Assembly: GCF_000160755.1 (NCBI RefSeq)
Contig: NZ_GG668581.1
Coordinates: 157,629-221,628, forward strand
DNA from: Proteus mirabilis ATCC 29906
Lineage (GTDB): Bacteria; Pseudomonadota; Gammaproteobacteria; Enterobacterales; Enterobacteriaceae
Direction of reading: 5' to 3'
Length of the DNA stretch: 64,000 nt
Each line of letters opens with the position of its first letter. The first letter of the stretch is position 1. The notes under the pieces were generated by a model that saw nothing but the letters and a program-made list of their open reading frames with translations, searched no databases and was not told where the DNA came from. Shown here one piece after another: positions 41,052 to 51,287 of this stretch. Both the position numbers and the translations under genes were made by a program.

Positions 41052-41945
41052 ATGAGCCAGAAAAACACTTTAAAAGGCGTTTTATGTGCCCTAGGCGCCT
41101 ATTTGATCTGGGGTATTGCCCCTGTCTATTTTAAAAGCATTCAAGAAGTGCCCGCAGAAGAGATCTTAACACACCGTATTTTATGGTCATTCTTCTTTAT
41201 GTTGCTTTTAATGTCGATCACTCGCCATTGGCCCTATTTACGCCAACTTGTTCGCCAGCCCAAAAAAGTACTAATGTTAGCACTTACTGCGGTGATTATT
41301 GCCAGTAACTGGCTTATCTATATATGGGCGGTTAACCACGGATTTATGTTAGAAGCCAGCCTTGGTTACTTTATTAATCCATTAGTTAATGTGTTATTCG
41401 GTATGATTTTTTTAGGCGAGCGCTTTCGCCGTATGCAATGGTTCGCCGTAAGCTTAGCCTTTACTGGCGTCTTTATCCAATTATGGCAATTCGGCTCTGT
41501 ACCTGTTATCGGCCTTAGTTTAGCAGTCACATTCGGCCTATATGGACTATTACGTAAAAAACTTGGGGTAGATGCACAAACGGGTATGACAATAGAAACA
41601 CTGTGGCTGTTTCCTGTTGCTTTAGTTTATATCCTCTTTTTTACCCATTCACCCACCAGCAATATGTTAGAAAATAGCTGGTCGCTAAATACATTACTGA
41701 TTGCTGCAGGGGTTATCACCACCGTACCCTTACTGCTCTTTACCGAAGCAGCTCAACATTTGCGTCTATCTACCCTAGGATTTTTCCAGTATATAGGACC
41801 CACATTGATGTTTATTCTCGCCACTATGGTGTATGGAGAACAAATCGATGCGGAGCGTTTAGTGACCTTTGGGTTTATTTGGGTCGCCCTTATCTTATTT
41901 ACTTTAGATGCACTCTACACTCAGCAACGTTTAAGACGAAGTTAG
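41052..41945 (+). CDS. rarD: EamA-family transporter RarD
   Basis: RarD is a ten-helix inner-membrane protein of the drug/metabolite transporter (EamA) superfamily, named for an association with chloramphenicol resistance; its natural substrate is unclear. The 297-residue product (ATG at 41052, MSQKNTLKGVL) aligns along its whole length with E. coli RarD: GAYLIWGIAPVYFK, LEASLGYFINPLVNVLFG, ERFRRMQWFAVSLA and LSTLGFFQYIGPTLMF. A longer in-frame start at 40971 adds 27 residues not in the family. It follows yigI and is convergent with the orphan gene at 41956. Confidence 0.93.
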   Translation: MSQKNTLKGVLCALGAYLIWGIAPVYFKSIQEVPAEEILTHRILWSFFFMLLLMSITRHWPYLRQLVRQPKKVLMLALTAVIIASNWLIYIWAVNHGFMLEASLGYFINPLVNVLFGMIFLGERFRRMQWFAVSLAFTGVFIQLWQFGSVPVIGLSLAVTFGLYGLLRKKLGVDAQTGMTIETLWLFPVALVYILFFTHSPTSNMLENSWSLNTLLIAAGVITTVPLLLFTEAAQHLRLSTLGFFQYIGPTLMFILATMVYGEQIDAERLVTFGFIWVALILFTLDALYTQQRLRRS

Positions 41946-41955
41946 CACATACTTA

Positions 41956-42360
41956 CTATTGAGCTAAATTATCAATACTAATGAAAGCGCCAGAAAGATA
42001 CCCCTTTCTGGCAGGGCTTGAGTGCTCTTCTTTTGTATTACAACCCATTGCTATCGCTTCTATACGGCGTTGTGAGCGTCTAAAGAATGTTGATGTAGAA
42101 TTAGTTGCAATACGGATAGCACCGATCACCCCACTTAAATAGAGATTCATGCGCGGCACAAAATCACGTTGATGTCGTAATAATCGACAATAGAGATCTT
42201 CTTCAAACGGGTTGGCAGGAGCACTAGGATGGTAAGTATCAAAACGCTGCTCATAAATAGGCTCCACAGGGGGCATTTTATCAACAGAGAAATCCTCAGT
42301 GATTTTTGTCACAGGCTTAATTGGATAATAAGTATCAAATAATACAGAAGTAATTTTCAT
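41956..42360 (-). CDS. Orphan protein of unknown function
   Basis: A 134-residue product I do not recognise. The ATG at 42360 has a good ribosome site (GGAG, 6-7 bases away), so it is probably a real gene. The N-terminal half contains a short direct repeat: FDTYYPIKP at about residues 8-16 and FDTYHPSAP at about 40-48. A helical, Arg-rich stretch follows (YCRLLRHQRDFVPRMNLYLS; TFFRRSQRRIEAI). There is no signal peptide or membrane helix. It occupies the place where E. coli has yigE-corA-yigF between uvrD and rarD. Probably lineage-restricted. Confidence 0.7.
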   Translation of the reverse strand: MKITSVLFDTYYPIKPVTKITEDFSVDKMPPVEPIYEQRFDTYHPSAPANPFEEDLYCRLLRHQRDFVPRMNLYLSGVIGAIRIATNSTSTFFRRSQRRIEAIAMGCNTKEEHSSPARKGYLSGAFISIDNLAQ

Positions 42361-42422
42361 CAGCTAACTCCGTTAAAATAATCTGTAACGGAATTATTAA
42401 TTCGGTTAATTATATGTTCATT

Positions 42423-42471
42423 AAAAAAAACACCCTTAACTATCTTCTAGATTAGTAAGGGTGTTTTTTTA
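42423..42471. terminator. Terminator between uvrD and the orphan gene
   Basis: AAAAACACCCTTA pairs with TAAGGGTGTTTTT, with a second inner pairing ACTATC/GATTAGT, flanked by A8 and T7. It lies about 50 bp after the uvrD stop and can work in both directions. Confidence 0.85.
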
Positions 42472-42515
42472 TATTGCTCTCTTTTAAAAAATTAACAGTG
42501 TCAATAAATAGCCAA

Positions 42516-44672
42516 TCACTCTAATCGTGCAAAAGCAGCAACCAACCACTTAATACCTTCACCATTAAAGGCTATTTGTAATCGGCAGTGTTCACCGCTA
42601 CCTTCGATATTAATAATAGTACCTTCACCAAATTTAGGGTGCTTAACCCGTTGACCAAGGGAGTAACCTGTATCATTACTAACAATCGGTGTACCTAAAC
42701 GATGATGATTCACGGGACGTGAAACCGTCGCCCGTAACCGTACTTCTTCAACACACTCTTTCGGTAACTCGCCAATAAAGCGCGAAGGTCGATGGCTCAC
42801 TTCTTTACCATATAAACGGCGGTTTTCAGCGTAAGTAAGTGTTAACTTTTTCATGGCGCGCGTCACACCAACATAAGCTAGCCGACGCTCTTCTTCTAAG
42901 CGCCCACCTTCATCCAAGGACATCTGGCTTGGGAACATGCCTTCTTCAACCCCGACAATAAACACTTGTGAGAACTCTAGCCCTTTCGCCGAGTGTAGTG
43001 TCATCAATTGAACAGCATCTTGATACGCATCAGCCTGTCCTTCTCCTGATTCTAATGCCGCATGAGAGAGAAAAGCTTGCAATGGCATTAAATCTTCGTC
43101 TTCATCTTGATAGCTAAATTGACGAGTCGCCGTCACCAGCTCTTCCAAGTTTTCAATCCGCGCTTGTGCTTTTTCACCCTTTTCCTGCTCATACATCGCT
43201 TTTAAGCCAGAATCGCGAATAATACGGTCTGTTTGCACATGCAACGGCATATCCGCTGTTTCATTTGCTAACGTCTCAATTAATTCTAAAAAGCGCGCAA
43301 TTGCCGCAATAGCCCGGCCTGCTAGCATTTTATGCTCAATAACCTGTAATGCACTTTCCCATAATGTGATTTGGTTATCTCTAGCTACTTGGCGAACCAC
43401 ATCTAAGGTTCTATCACCAATTCCACGCGTTGGCGTATTCACAACACGTTCAAAAGAAGCATCATCGTGACGATTCGCTGTTAAACGCATATAAGAGAGG
43501 GCATCTTTGATCTCTTGACGCTCGAAGAAACGCTGTCCACCATAAATACGATAAGGCATATTCGCTTGTAATAGCGCTTCTTCCATGATGCGCGATTGGG
43601 CATTACTACGATAAAGAATGGCACAATCTGCAAGGGCGCCTCCCTCTTCATGCCAACGCTTAATACGCCCTACTACATAACGCGCTTCATCTAGGTCGTT
43701 AAATGCACAATAGAGTGAAATCGGCTCGCCTTCAGCCCCTTCTGTCCATAGGTTTTTACCTAAACGATCGCTATTATTAGCAATTAAGGCATTAGCGGCT
43801 TTTAGAATATTACTGGTGGAGCGATAATTTTGCTCTAAGCGGATGGTTTCAGCGCCGGGAAATTCATTTAAAAAGTTTTGAATATTTTCAACTTGAGCCC
43901 CACGCCAACCGTAAATAGATTGATCATCATCACCGACTATCATCACCTTACCAGTCTGTCCTGCCAACATCCTGATCCAAGCATATTGAATACGGTTAGT
44001 ATCTTGGAATTCATCCACTAAGATATTGGTAAAACGGTGTTGATAGTGTTCTAAAATTTGTGGTTTATTCAGCCACAACTCATGGGCACGCAATAACAAC
44101 TCCGCAAAGTCCACTAAGCCTGCACGATCACAAGCTTCTTGATAAGCTTGATAGACTTTTAACCATGTGGTTTCCACGGGGTTACCATAGGTCTGAATAT
44201 GTTGTGGGCGGAGTCCCTCATCTTTCTTTCCATTGATATACCACATACCTTGACGAGGAGGCCATTGCTTATCATCAAGAGCCATGGATTTTACGATACG
44301 ACGAATTAAACGGTATTGATCATCACTATCAATGATTTGGAAGTCTTGAGGTAAACCAGCATCAAGATAATGCGCCCGTAATAAACGATGGGCGAGACTA
44401 TGGAAGGTACCTATCCACATTCCCCCTTGACTAGTACCAATCAAGTCCTCAATACGATGACGCATTTCTGCTGCAGCTTTATTAGTAAATGTTACCGCCA
44501 TAATGGAAAAAGGAGAGGCTTGTTCAACAGATAATAACCAAGCAATGCGATGTACTAATACACGTGTTTTACCACTACCAGCACCTGCAAGTACCAGCAT
44601 ATTTACACGCGGTGCTGCAACGGCTTCGCGCTGTTTATCGTTAAGGCCTTCGAGCAGATATGAGACGTCCAT
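42516..44672 (-). CDS. uvrD: DNA helicase II (UvrD)
   Basis: UvrD is a superfamily 1A 3'-5' helicase needed for excision and mismatch repair. The 718-residue product has LAGAGSGKTRVL (Walker A), VDEFQDTN (Walker B), GDDDQSIYGWRGA, QNYRST and VGVTRA motifs, plus a C-terminal Tudor-like domain that binds RNA polymerase (KHPKFGEGTIINIEG). I chose the ATG at 44672 (MDVSYLLEGL), matching E. coli. A perfect LexA box lies 30 bp upstream, so it is SOS-controlled. yigB ends 146 bp before it. Confidence 0.97.
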   Translation of the reverse strand: MDVSYLLEGLNDKQREAVAAPRVNMLVLAGAGSGKTRVLVHRIAWLLSVEQASPFSIMAVTFTNKAAAEMRHRIEDLIGTSQGGMWIGTFHSLAHRLLRAHYLDAGLPQDFQIIDSDDQYRLIRRIVKSMALDDKQWPPRQGMWYINGKKDEGLRPQHIQTYGNPVETTWLKVYQAYQEACDRAGLVDFAELLLRAHELWLNKPQILEHYQHRFTNILVDEFQDTNRIQYAWIRMLAGQTGKVMIVGDDDQSIYGWRGAQVENIQNFLNEFPGAETIRLEQNYRSTSNILKAANALIANNSDRLGKNLWTEGAEGEPISLYCAFNDLDEARYVVGRIKRWHEEGGALADCAILYRSNAQSRIMEEALLQANMPYRIYGGQRFFERQEIKDALSYMRLTANRHDDASFERVVNTPTRGIGDRTLDVVRQVARDNQITLWESALQVIEHKMLAGRAIAAIARFLELIETLANETADMPLHVQTDRIIRDSGLKAMYEQEKGEKAQARIENLEELVTATRQFSYQDEDEDLMPLQAFLSHAALESGEGQADAYQDAVQLMTLHSAKGLEFSQVFIVGVEEGMFPSQMSLDEGGRLEEERRLAYVGVTRAMKKLTLTYAENRRLYGKEVSHRPSRFIGELPKECVEEVRLRATVSRPVNHHRLGTPIVSNDTGYSLGQRVKHPKFGEGTIINIEGSGEHCRLQIAFNGEGIKWLVAAFARLE

Positions 44673-44701
44673 AATTACCAATCATTGAGTGAAGAGAAAT
44701 A

Positions 44702-44717
44702 CTGTGGATATATACAG
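44702..44717. promoter_or_regulatory. LexA (SOS) box of uvrD
   Basis: CTGTGGATATATACAG fits the LexA consensus CTGT-N8-ACAG exactly and lies 30 bp upstream of the uvrD start. uvrD is an SOS gene in E. coli, so function is likely. Confidence 0.9.
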
Positions 44718-44817
44718 AAGTTAGTTTATTAAGCAACAAACTAACAGGATTTTACGCCCGATGCAAAACTATGCCCACTGAAAAGTGGATAAAGACCTGC
44801 ACAGAGCGCGTCTATGA

Positions 44818-45534
44818 CTAAATTAATTCAACCAGTTTAGCTAATTCAGTGATCTCAATATGAGGCATAACACGCGTTTCACCTTCGGTAAACAAACTGC
44901 GATTATCTAAATTAATCCAACACGCCTGTAATCCACTTTTAACCGCGCCTTCTACATCCGTCACTAGATGATCGCCTACATGCAAAATATTCTGATGAGG
45001 GAGTTTAAGTAACGAAGCCGCCTTATCAAACATATCAGGATAAGGCTTAGAGCGCCCATCAGGCCCTGCCTTTAAAATATGTGTAAAGTATTGCCCCAAC
45101 CCACAGCTTAATGGATTAGCATTACCATTAGTAATAGCGATTAATGGGATTTTTTCCGCCAGTTGTGTCAACACGTGATGGGTATTATTAGGGACATTAA
45201 TACGGCTACGCCAATAAGCAAAATGAGCCATAATTTCATCAGCACCTTGCTGTGCTTTAGTTTCACTATAGCCATAGTCTAACAACATATTTTTAGCCGC
45301 TAACCAACGCCACTGAGTGATATCGTGAAAAATATCAGGATTATTTTCTAATAGTGGCTGTTTGTAAGCATCTACATCATGTTCAGTAAAATGGTGAAAA
45401 CGCTCATCATACTGACGGATAAACGCTAAGGTCTCTTCTTCTGTTTTATTCATCACAGGAACATTGTCATACAGCGTATCGTCTAAATCAAAAGTCATCG
45501 CTGCAATCGGCATCAGAGTGCGATAAAAGTGCAT
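44818..45534 (-). CDS. yigB: HAD-family FMN/5-amino-6-(5-phosphoribitylamino)uracil phosphatase YigB
   Basis: YigB is a HAD phosphatase that in E. coli dephosphorylates FMN and the riboflavin precursor ARPP. The 238-residue product has the nucleophile motif FDLDDTLYDN, ITNGNA (motif II), a Lys near SKPYPDMF and the acidic motif HVGDHLVTDVEGA. Its start codon overlaps the xerC stop by one base (TAATG), indicating translational coupling within the dapF-yigA-xerC-yigB run. Confidence 0.95.
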   Translation of the reverse strand: MHFYRTLMPIAAMTFDLDDTLYDNVPVMNKTEEETLAFIRQYDERFHHFTEHDVDAYKQPLLENNPDIFHDITQWRWLAAKNMLLDYGYSETKAQQGADEIMAHFAYWRSRINVPNNTHHVLTQLAEKIPLIAITNGNANPLSCGLGQYFTHILKAGPDGRSKPYPDMFDKAASLLKLPHQNILHVGDHLVTDVEGAVKSGLQACWINLDNRSLFTEGETRVMPHIEITELAKLVELI

Positions 45535-46457
45535 TATGATTTTTCTCTCTTAGCTCTTGGATGAGCAGCATCATAGACTTTCGCTAAATGCTGAAAATCT
45601 AAGTGAGTATAAACTTGTGTGGTTGATAAATTAGCGTGGCCTAATAGCTCTTGTACTGCTCGCAAATCACCACTTGATTCAAGTAAATGAGTGGCAAAAG
45701 AGTGGCGCAGTTTATGAGGATTAACATGGCTACTGAGTCCTTGTTTCACCCCCCAAAGTTCAAAACGTTTTTGCACACTGCGAACAGATAATCGTTTACC
45801 GCTTTTCGTTGAGATAAAAACCGCGGTGTCCTCAGGAGAATACAGCTCCCGCATGGCAAACCAATGCTGTAACCACTCTACGGCTTTTCTTCCCAAGGGA
45901 ACTTTACGCTCTTTACTGCCTTTACCTAATACTCGGACTTCGCCTTCTTGGAGATCAATATCATTGATATTTAAGTTAGTCAGTTCAGATAAACGTAATC
46001 CAGCGCCATACATCACTTCCAGCATCGTTCTATCCCTTACAGAGAGGGGATCTTTTAAGTCGATATTCATCAACTGACTGACTTCATCAACATCCATATT
46101 TTTAGGCAAGTGACGACCTGATTTGGGTGTTCGAACCCCTTTGGCGGGGTTTACTGCTAACATTCCTTGAGAAACTTGCCAATCAAGGAAGCTACGCAAT
46201 GCTGAAAAGCGCAATGCTAAACTTGCAGGTTGTAATCCACTGCGATGGCTTTTAGCCAATAACATACGCACATGTTGGCTTTCTAGTAACGACCATTGGT
46301 TGATTTTTATTGCAACCATCATTTGTGCAATGGTCATTAATTGTCGCTGGTAATTTTCTACCGTTACCGGACTTAATCGCCGTTCAACTTCGATATAACT
46401 TAAGAAGCTATCAATGGCTAATGAGAGTGTTTCAGGGACGTCAATAATTTGGCTCAT
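45534..46457 (-). CDS. xerC: Tyrosine recombinase XerC
   Basis: XerC, with XerD, resolves chromosome dimers at dif under FtsK control. The 307-residue product has the SAM-like DNA-binding N-terminal domain (about 10-105) and the catalytic domain with all active residues: Arg in GAGLRLSEL, Lys in [12 protein letters not shown], His/Arg in [12 protein letters not shown], His in [11 protein letters not shown] and the Tyr nucleophile in QVYTHLD. Its start overlaps the yigA stop by 4 bp, and its stop overlaps the yigB start. Confidence 0.97.
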   Translation of the reverse strand: MSQIIDVPETLSLAIDSFLSYIEVERRLSPVTVENYQRQLMTIAQMMVAIKINQWSLLESQHVRMLLAKSHRSGLQPASLALRFSALRSFLDWQVSQGMLAVNPAKGVRTPKSGRHLPKNMDVDEVSQLMNIDLKDPLSVRDRTMLEVMYGAGLRLSELTNLNINDIDLQEGEVRVLGKGSKERKVPLGRKAVEWLQHWFAMRELYSPEDTAVFISTKSGKRLSVRSVQKRFELWGVKQGLSSHVNPHKLRHSFATHLLESSGDLRAVQELLGHANLSTTQVYTHLDFQHLAKVYDAAHPRAKREKS

Positions 46458-47164
46458 TGTCTTGCGATCCAGCGAGTTAATAACTCAGGTAATATCTGTG
46501 CGAGTTTATCCAACATTGCCGTTCCCATACCTTCTTGAAAATGTTGGCTATCTCGACTATTAAAAATGATCACCCCTAAATCGCCATAATGCCCTAATAA
46601 TGAGAGTGCCACAGAGCCAGAACGACGAACATTAGGCATTAATAACATGATTTCTTGGCCATTTAATGGCCCCAAATAGTGATTATTATCGCCCATACGC
46701 TGAATACGGAAATGCTCAAATGTTTGACGAGATAGTGCGAGTGTTTGAGCATCTAAAGGAGGTTGTAATTGCCAACGATCGGTGAAAAGACGCAGTTGTA
46801 CTGAGTAAAGCCCTAACTCCTTCGCCCAAAGATTTAACCGTTCCAGCATTTCCTTTAATGAATTACAGCGGGATAACTCAGAGATAAGCCTTAGTAATTG
46901 GCTAAATAGAGATTCATTTTCTGCAGCTTGCTCAATCAACAAACGCATATCCTCTTCAAGATAATGGATACGTGTTCGCTGACGTGACATTATCCACTCA
47001 ACTAATGAGATACTCCCTCTTACTGGGTGAGGAACTTGCATTTGCTCAATATAGCTGGCATTACGGATAAAGAAACCAGGATGCTCCTTGAGATAATCAA
47101 TGATGGTTTGATCGTTGAGTTCGTTTTTCTCAGGGTAACAAAACTGCTCATTCTTATCCGTCAT
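46454..47164 (-). CDS. yigA: DUF484 protein YigA
   Basis: A conserved DUF484-family protein of unknown function, always found between dapF and xerC in enterobacteria. The 236-residue product (ATG at 47164, [17 protein letters not shown] upstream) has the family start [12 protein letters not shown], a coiled-coil helix ([17 protein letters not shown]) and a C-terminal GAF-like fold with [17 protein letters not shown]. It overlaps xerC by 4 bp, suggesting coupling. GAF-like folds often bind small ligands, but none is known here. Confidence 0.9.
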   Translation of the reverse strand: MTDKNEQFCYPEKNELNDQTIIDYLKEHPGFFIRNASYIEQMQVPHPVRGSISLVEWIMSRQRTRIHYLEEDMRLLIEQAAENESLFSQLLRLISELSRCNSLKEMLERLNLWAKELGLYSVQLRLFTDRWQLQPPLDAQTLALSRQTFEHFRIQRMGDNNHYLGPLNGQEIMLLMPNVRRSGSVALSLLGHYGDLGVIIFNSRDSQHFQEGMGTAMLDKLAQILPELLTRWIARQ

Positions 47165-47188
47165 ACCAAGCACCTCTCAAAAATAATA

Positions 47189-48013
47189 TTATAGCTGGAT
47201 TGTTCCATCATAAATATGCACAGCAGGTCCTGTCATATAAAGTGGGTTTCCTGTACCTTTCCATTCAATTGATAATGATCCACCCGGTAAATTAACTTTC
47301 ACTTTTCTATCTAATAAACCTTGGGAGATCCCCACCGCGACAGCGGCACAGGCACCGCTTCCACAAGCTTGAGTTTCTCCAGCACCACGTTCAAATACCC
47401 GTAAATGCAATGTATTTCTATCAACCACCTGCATAAAACCAATATTGGCGCGCTCTGGAAAGCGTTCGTGTTGTTCCAATACTGAGCCCAATGACTCAAC
47501 TTCCGCAGTTTTGATATCTTCCACTTGGATCACGCAGTGCGGATTTCCCATTGACACCACACCACATAGAACTGTTCGTTCCATCGCTCTGATAATATAG
47601 GTTTTTTCTACTTTTTGAGCACGAAACGGTACTTTTTGTGGTTCAAACTCTGGCTCTCCCATATTGACACAAACATCTTCATTATCCATAACATGTAAGG
47701 TCATTCTGCCAGACTGGGTACTGACTTTTATTTCTCTTTTATTTGTAAGCCCTTTTAGTCTTACAAATCGAGCAAAACAGCGAGCACCATTGCCACATTG
47801 TGCGACTTCACTCCCATCAGCATTAAAAATGCGGTAATGAAAGTCCAATTCAGGATCATAAGGTGCTTCAACTACTAACAGTTGATCAAACCCAACACCA
47901 GTATGTCGATTGGCTAACCGGCAAATTAATTCTGGTGAAAAATAAACATTTTGGGTAACAGCATCAACAACCATAAAGTCATTGCCTAACCCATGCATTT
48001 TTGAAAATTGCAT
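47189..48013 (-). CDS. dapF: Diaminopimelate epimerase
   Basis: DapF converts LL- to meso-diaminopimelate for lysine and peptidoglycan synthesis, without a cofactor. The 274-residue product carries both catalytic cysteines, in [13 protein letters not shown] and in [13 protein letters not shown], and the N-terminal [17 protein letters not shown]. It lies 41 bp after lptM and 24 bp before yigA, the standard lptM-dapF-yigA-xerC-yigB order. Confidence 0.97.
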   Translation of the reverse strand: MQFSKMHGLGNDFMVVDAVTQNVYFSPELICRLANRHTGVGFDQLLVVEAPYDPELDFHYRIFNADGSEVAQCGNGARCFARFVRLKGLTNKREIKVSTQSGRMTLHVMDNEDVCVNMGEPEFEPQKVPFRAQKVEKTYIIRAMERTVLCGVVSMGNPHCVIQVEDIKTAEVESLGSVLEQHERFPERANIGFMQVVDRNTLHLRVFERGAGETQACGSGACAAVAVGISQGLLDRKVKVNLPGGSLSIEWKGTGNPLYMTGPAVHIYDGTIQL

Positions 48014-48054
48014 CTTAACCCTGCCTGAAACGGGTGTCCCGTTTCTAATATTGA

Positions 48055-48222
48055 CTAATTGTTTTGTGTTGAGGAAGTCTCAACTTGCTGGGTTGGCTGG
48101 GATGACTGAGTCATATTTGCCTGAGTATCTTCAGGCGGGAAATAGAGAGGGCCTTTCAAGCCACAACCAGAAAGAGAAATCAGTGTTATTATAGCAAGGG
48201 TGCAACGTAAATACGTTTTCAT
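48055..48222 (-). CDS. lptM: Small lipoprotein LptM (YifL)
   Basis: LptM is a short outer-membrane lipoprotein that in E. coli promotes oxidative assembly of the LPS translocon LptD/E. The 55-residue product has a signal sequence and lipobox (LISLSGC), then the conserved [12 protein letters not shown] that mimics lipid binding. The tail is Gln/Ser/Thr-rich. I chose the ATG at 48222 (MKTYLRCTL); six upstream codons in frame give no proper signal. It diverges from cyaY, with 80 bp between. Confidence 0.92.
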   Translation of the reverse strand: MKTYLRCTLAIITLISLSGCGLKGPLYFPPEDTQANMTQSSQPTQQVETSSTQNN

Positions 48223-48302
48223 TCGAAATCTGCCTATCATTAATTTGGTTAATATCCTCTATAATCGCAGTTAGATCTCGAAAAGCAAATAGGAAAATGA
48301 AG

Positions 48303-48620
48303 ATGAACGATAGTGAATTTCACCAATTAGCTGACGAATTGATGTCAGAAATAGAACAAACCATTGATAATTATGAAGGTGATGCAGATATTGATTGTGA
48401 AATCAATGGTGGCGTAATGACATTAACCTTTGAAAATCATAGTAAAATTATCATTAATCGTCAGGAAGCCTTTCATCAAGTATGGTTAGCAACGCGTTCT
48501 GGCGGTTATCATTTTGATTGGAAAGGTACACAGTGGGTTTGCGATCGTAGTGGCGGGGAATTTTTAACCATGTTGGCTCAAGCAATCAGCGAACAAAGTG
48601 GTGAAGCATTTTCTTTTTAA
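48303..48620 (+). CDS. cyaY: Frataxin-like iron-sulfur assembly protein CyaY
   Basis: CyaY binds IscS and modulates iron-sulfur cluster assembly according to iron supply. The 105-residue product (ATG at 48303, [11 protein letters not shown]; an ATG two codons upstream is also possible) has the acidic first helix, [19 protein letters not shown] and [17 protein letters not shown], all typical of bacterial frataxin. It is convergent with cyaA and divergent from lptM, the arrangement also seen in E. coli. Confidence 0.96.
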   Translation: MNDSEFHQLADELMSEIEQTIDNYEGDADIDCEINGGVMTLTFENHSKIIINRQEAFHQVWLATRSGGYHFDWKGTQWVCDRSGGEFLTMLAQAISEQSGEAFSF

Positions 48621-48631
48621 CACAAACAACT

Positions 48632-48663
48632 AAGTGATGGGTGCTGGAAAGTCCCCATCACTT
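48632..48663. terminator. Hairpin between convergent cyaY and cyaA
   Basis: The 10-bp stem AAGTGATGGG/CCCATCACTT has a 12-nt loop. T-tracts are weak, so it may be a modest bidirectional terminator. Confidence 0.55.
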
Positions 48664-48689
48664 CTCTATCGGTTTTGCCGTGTCGATTA

Positions 48690-51287
48690 TCAATGATGAT
48701 GTACAGCCTGATAATCATTAAATCCTTGAATAGGCTTAGTACTCATCTCTTCTTTTGGCGCTGTTTTACCTAGATCACTTAGCTTACCAAACGATCCCCC
48801 AGCAAAAGGCAGTACTTGCGTTGCTCCATCCACTTTCACGATTTGATAAAACTGTGGCAAATTGAAGTTGATAAAGCTTGAGCCATAAGTAAAGCGATCA
48901 TGAGATGAAGAGTAAAAACGGCTGACATCTTTTACTAGCTCTTCTTTACTACCTTCGCAGTGAGAATAAATCTCCACTCGATTAGCTTCATCTAAGATAT
49001 AGATATTAAAGACATTATTATCCTCTGTTGTTTCAAAGAAGAACTGAATAATCCCTTCACAAGCAAAACCATCAATCACCGCGGGCAGATAACGGGCATC
49101 TTTACCTAATTTAACGGGTAATCCATGCAATTTGTTGTATGAAATAGCCCCATAAAATTCAATGGCATTCTCCAACTTTTGCACAGAAACATTAAGACGT
49201 TCAAAGAACAATCCCCATGTTTGCCCTGCAATACGTAATGCTTTAAAACGCCCTGGCTCTAATCTATTGGTTGATAAACGCAATTCAATACATTCTGAGA
49301 CTAACTGTTGAACACGGGTGCGAATTAAACCACGTAGATGCTGGCTATAACAAAAAACTTCAACCGATGCAGGTGGGGCCGCATCTTGGTGCATTTTACC
49401 TAAAATAGTTTTTAACGATTCCAACATCGATTGCGTACCATTAAAATGCAGCGTTCTCACTTCATTCCAAGAGTTACGATAGAGTAAATCGATACTGCCA
49501 ATTAAGCATTGCTCTTCCTCGCCAAAGCTAAATACATCCAACTTTCTAAAATCAAAATGCACCACTTGATCAGAAAAACGCTCTGTTGGGTCGACTTCTA
49601 AATTGACAATAATGGCTAAATGTCTAATTTCACAAGGGCTATACAGTGCTTTAGGCGTCGGGGCAGGTAAACGAATAGGAAAATGACTCGAGATATCCCG
49701 CACTAATTCATGAAGTTTAATTTCATCACAAGAGGAGTCACCTTGATGAATATAAACCTGTGAATCTTTAGTAAGTAACCCATTAAAATAAGACCACGCC
49801 ACTAATTTATTTAAGTAACGGTTATATTCTAACGGTTGATGACCAACAATATGTGCAAAATCAGGAGCCCGATTATAAAGATACCAACCACTACGATTAG
49901 CGCGTCCAGGTGGCACATAGATAAAGGTTAAATGAGGCTCGGATAAATCAGGAGAAATCTGTGGATTAACCAGGGTTACTTTACCCGGTAGCGCTTCAAA
50001 AGCGGCATAAAGCTTACGTGTTAATACACCAATATCTTGTGGACTAGCACTGACACTTAAGTTATTACGGCGCGCAAAACGAATAAGATTACGATAGCTT
50101 TGCATCATCGTATCTAATAATTCATTATGTGCGTTACGAACGCGCTCTATTTTCCAGCTATCACGATTATCTAATATCGCTAAACGTTCGTGATCCCACT
50201 GCCACTGCGTGACTAACTGAGATAATACTTGGCGTCGCCAACCTGCAGGTTCATTCTCATTTTTTTCATTAGATAATTTTTCACAAACTTTCAGGTAGAA
50301 ACAGCGACGGATTAAATCAAGGCGGGTTAAATCATTAATCGAAACTAAATAGCGGGTTACGCGCTCAAGCATCATACAATATGCATCTAAACCGTAATTT
50401 ACGATTTCACCACGATGAAGATGCTGTTTCATTTCTAATGCCAACAATTTGCCATTAGGGTAATCCGCGGAATAGGCTTCCAATAAAATACTTTTTAATA
50501 CGGCTTTATAAGGTGAATCAACACTCTTATAGAGTTGCCACAGGCTTGCACCAAAATACTCTTCGGCAGAAAGCTCACCCAATCCACCTAAATCAAGCCA
50601 TTCATTGGGCGTTAATACACCTTGGGCATAGAGTGAATTAACATATTCATCGTAATGGTACTCTTCTTCTACTGGTACCATCGTCCATAACAAACGTTTA
50701 CCTGCAAGGCGAACAGCGGTACGGTAGAACTCATCAAGTAACAGGATATGCTGAGTTGAGCCGCAATCTTCCCCACCTAAGCTACCACTTGCATGATGAC
50801 GGAAGCGGTTCTCATCAATTAAGAAAAAAGTAACATCAATACCTAATTCTCCTGCCCATTGTTCTATCAGTAAACATTTACGTTGTAAACGCGCACGCTC
50901 ATCTTGGTCCAGCCAAGATTGGTGACAGACCCAAATATCAATATCGGAGCAGTGACTTTGCCCAATCGAGGAAGTACTTCCCATCGAATAGATACCCGTA
51001 ATAGGTAACTCTCCGCTGGTGTATCCATTCATTGGCTCATCACATGATGCATTAGTCAGCTTATTAACCCATTGACGTTGCACGTCATCAGGTTCAAAGA
51101 AACATGTACCATGAGGGACATTTCCTTGAATATAGCCTGGCAACTGAGGGTGGTGGTAATGCAGTAAAACAGGAATTAAACCATACACCTGTTTAAACAC
51201 ATCACTCATCGATGCAAATGCACGTTCCAGCCTGAGTTGATTAATCGCATCCAGCCGTTGCTTCAGTGTTTCAATATAAAGATACAA
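48690..51287 (-). CDS. cyaA: Class I adenylate cyclase
   Basis: CyaA makes cyclic AMP, the signal for CRP; its activity is raised by phospho-EIIA(Glc). The 865-residue product begins [18 protein letters not shown] from a TTG codon, as E. coli cyaA does; the poor start is thought to limit enzyme level. The N-terminal catalytic half has [18 protein letters not shown] (nucleotidyltransferase GS..SD.D motif) and [19 protein letters not shown]. The C-terminal half is regulatory. The last 40 residues or so diverge from E. coli and end in HHH. A candidate CRP site lies about 110 bp upstream. Confidence 0.97.
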   Translation of the reverse strand: MYLYIETLKQRLDAINQLRLERAFASMSDVFKQVYGLIPVLLHYHHPQLPGYIQGNVPHGTCFFEPDDVQRQWVNKLTNASCDEPMNGYTSGELPITGIYSMGSTSSIGQSHCSDIDIWVCHQSWLDQDERARLQRKCLLIEQWAGELGIDVTFFLIDENRFRHHASGSLGGEDCGSTQHILLLDEFYRTAVRLAGKRLLWTMVPVEEEYHYDEYVNSLYAQGVLTPNEWLDLGGLGELSAEEYFGASLWQLYKSVDSPYKAVLKSILLEAYSADYPNGKLLALEMKQHLHRGEIVNYGLDAYCMMLERVTRYLVSINDLTRLDLIRRCFYLKVCEKLSNEKNENEPAGWRRQVLSQLVTQWQWDHERLAILDNRDSWKIERVRNAHNELLDTMMQSYRNLIRFARRNNLSVSASPQDIGVLTRKLYAAFEALPGKVTLVNPQISPDLSEPHLTFIYVPPGRANRSGWYLYNRAPDFAHIVGHQPLEYNRYLNKLVAWSYFNGLLTKDSQVYIHQGDSSCDEIKLHELVRDISSHFPIRLPAPTPKALYSPCEIRHLAIIVNLEVDPTERFSDQVVHFDFRKLDVFSFGEEEQCLIGSIDLLYRNSWNEVRTLHFNGTQSMLESLKTILGKMHQDAAPPASVEVFCYSQHLRGLIRTRVQQLVSECIELRLSTNRLEPGRFKALRIAGQTWGLFFERLNVSVQKLENAIEFYGAISYNKLHGLPVKLGKDARYLPAVIDGFACEGIIQFFFETTEDNNVFNIYILDEANRVEIYSHCEGSKEELVKDVSRFYSSSHDRFTYGSSFINFNLPQFYQIVKVDGATQVLPFAGGSFGKLSDLGKTAPKEEMSTKPIQGFNDYQAVHHH

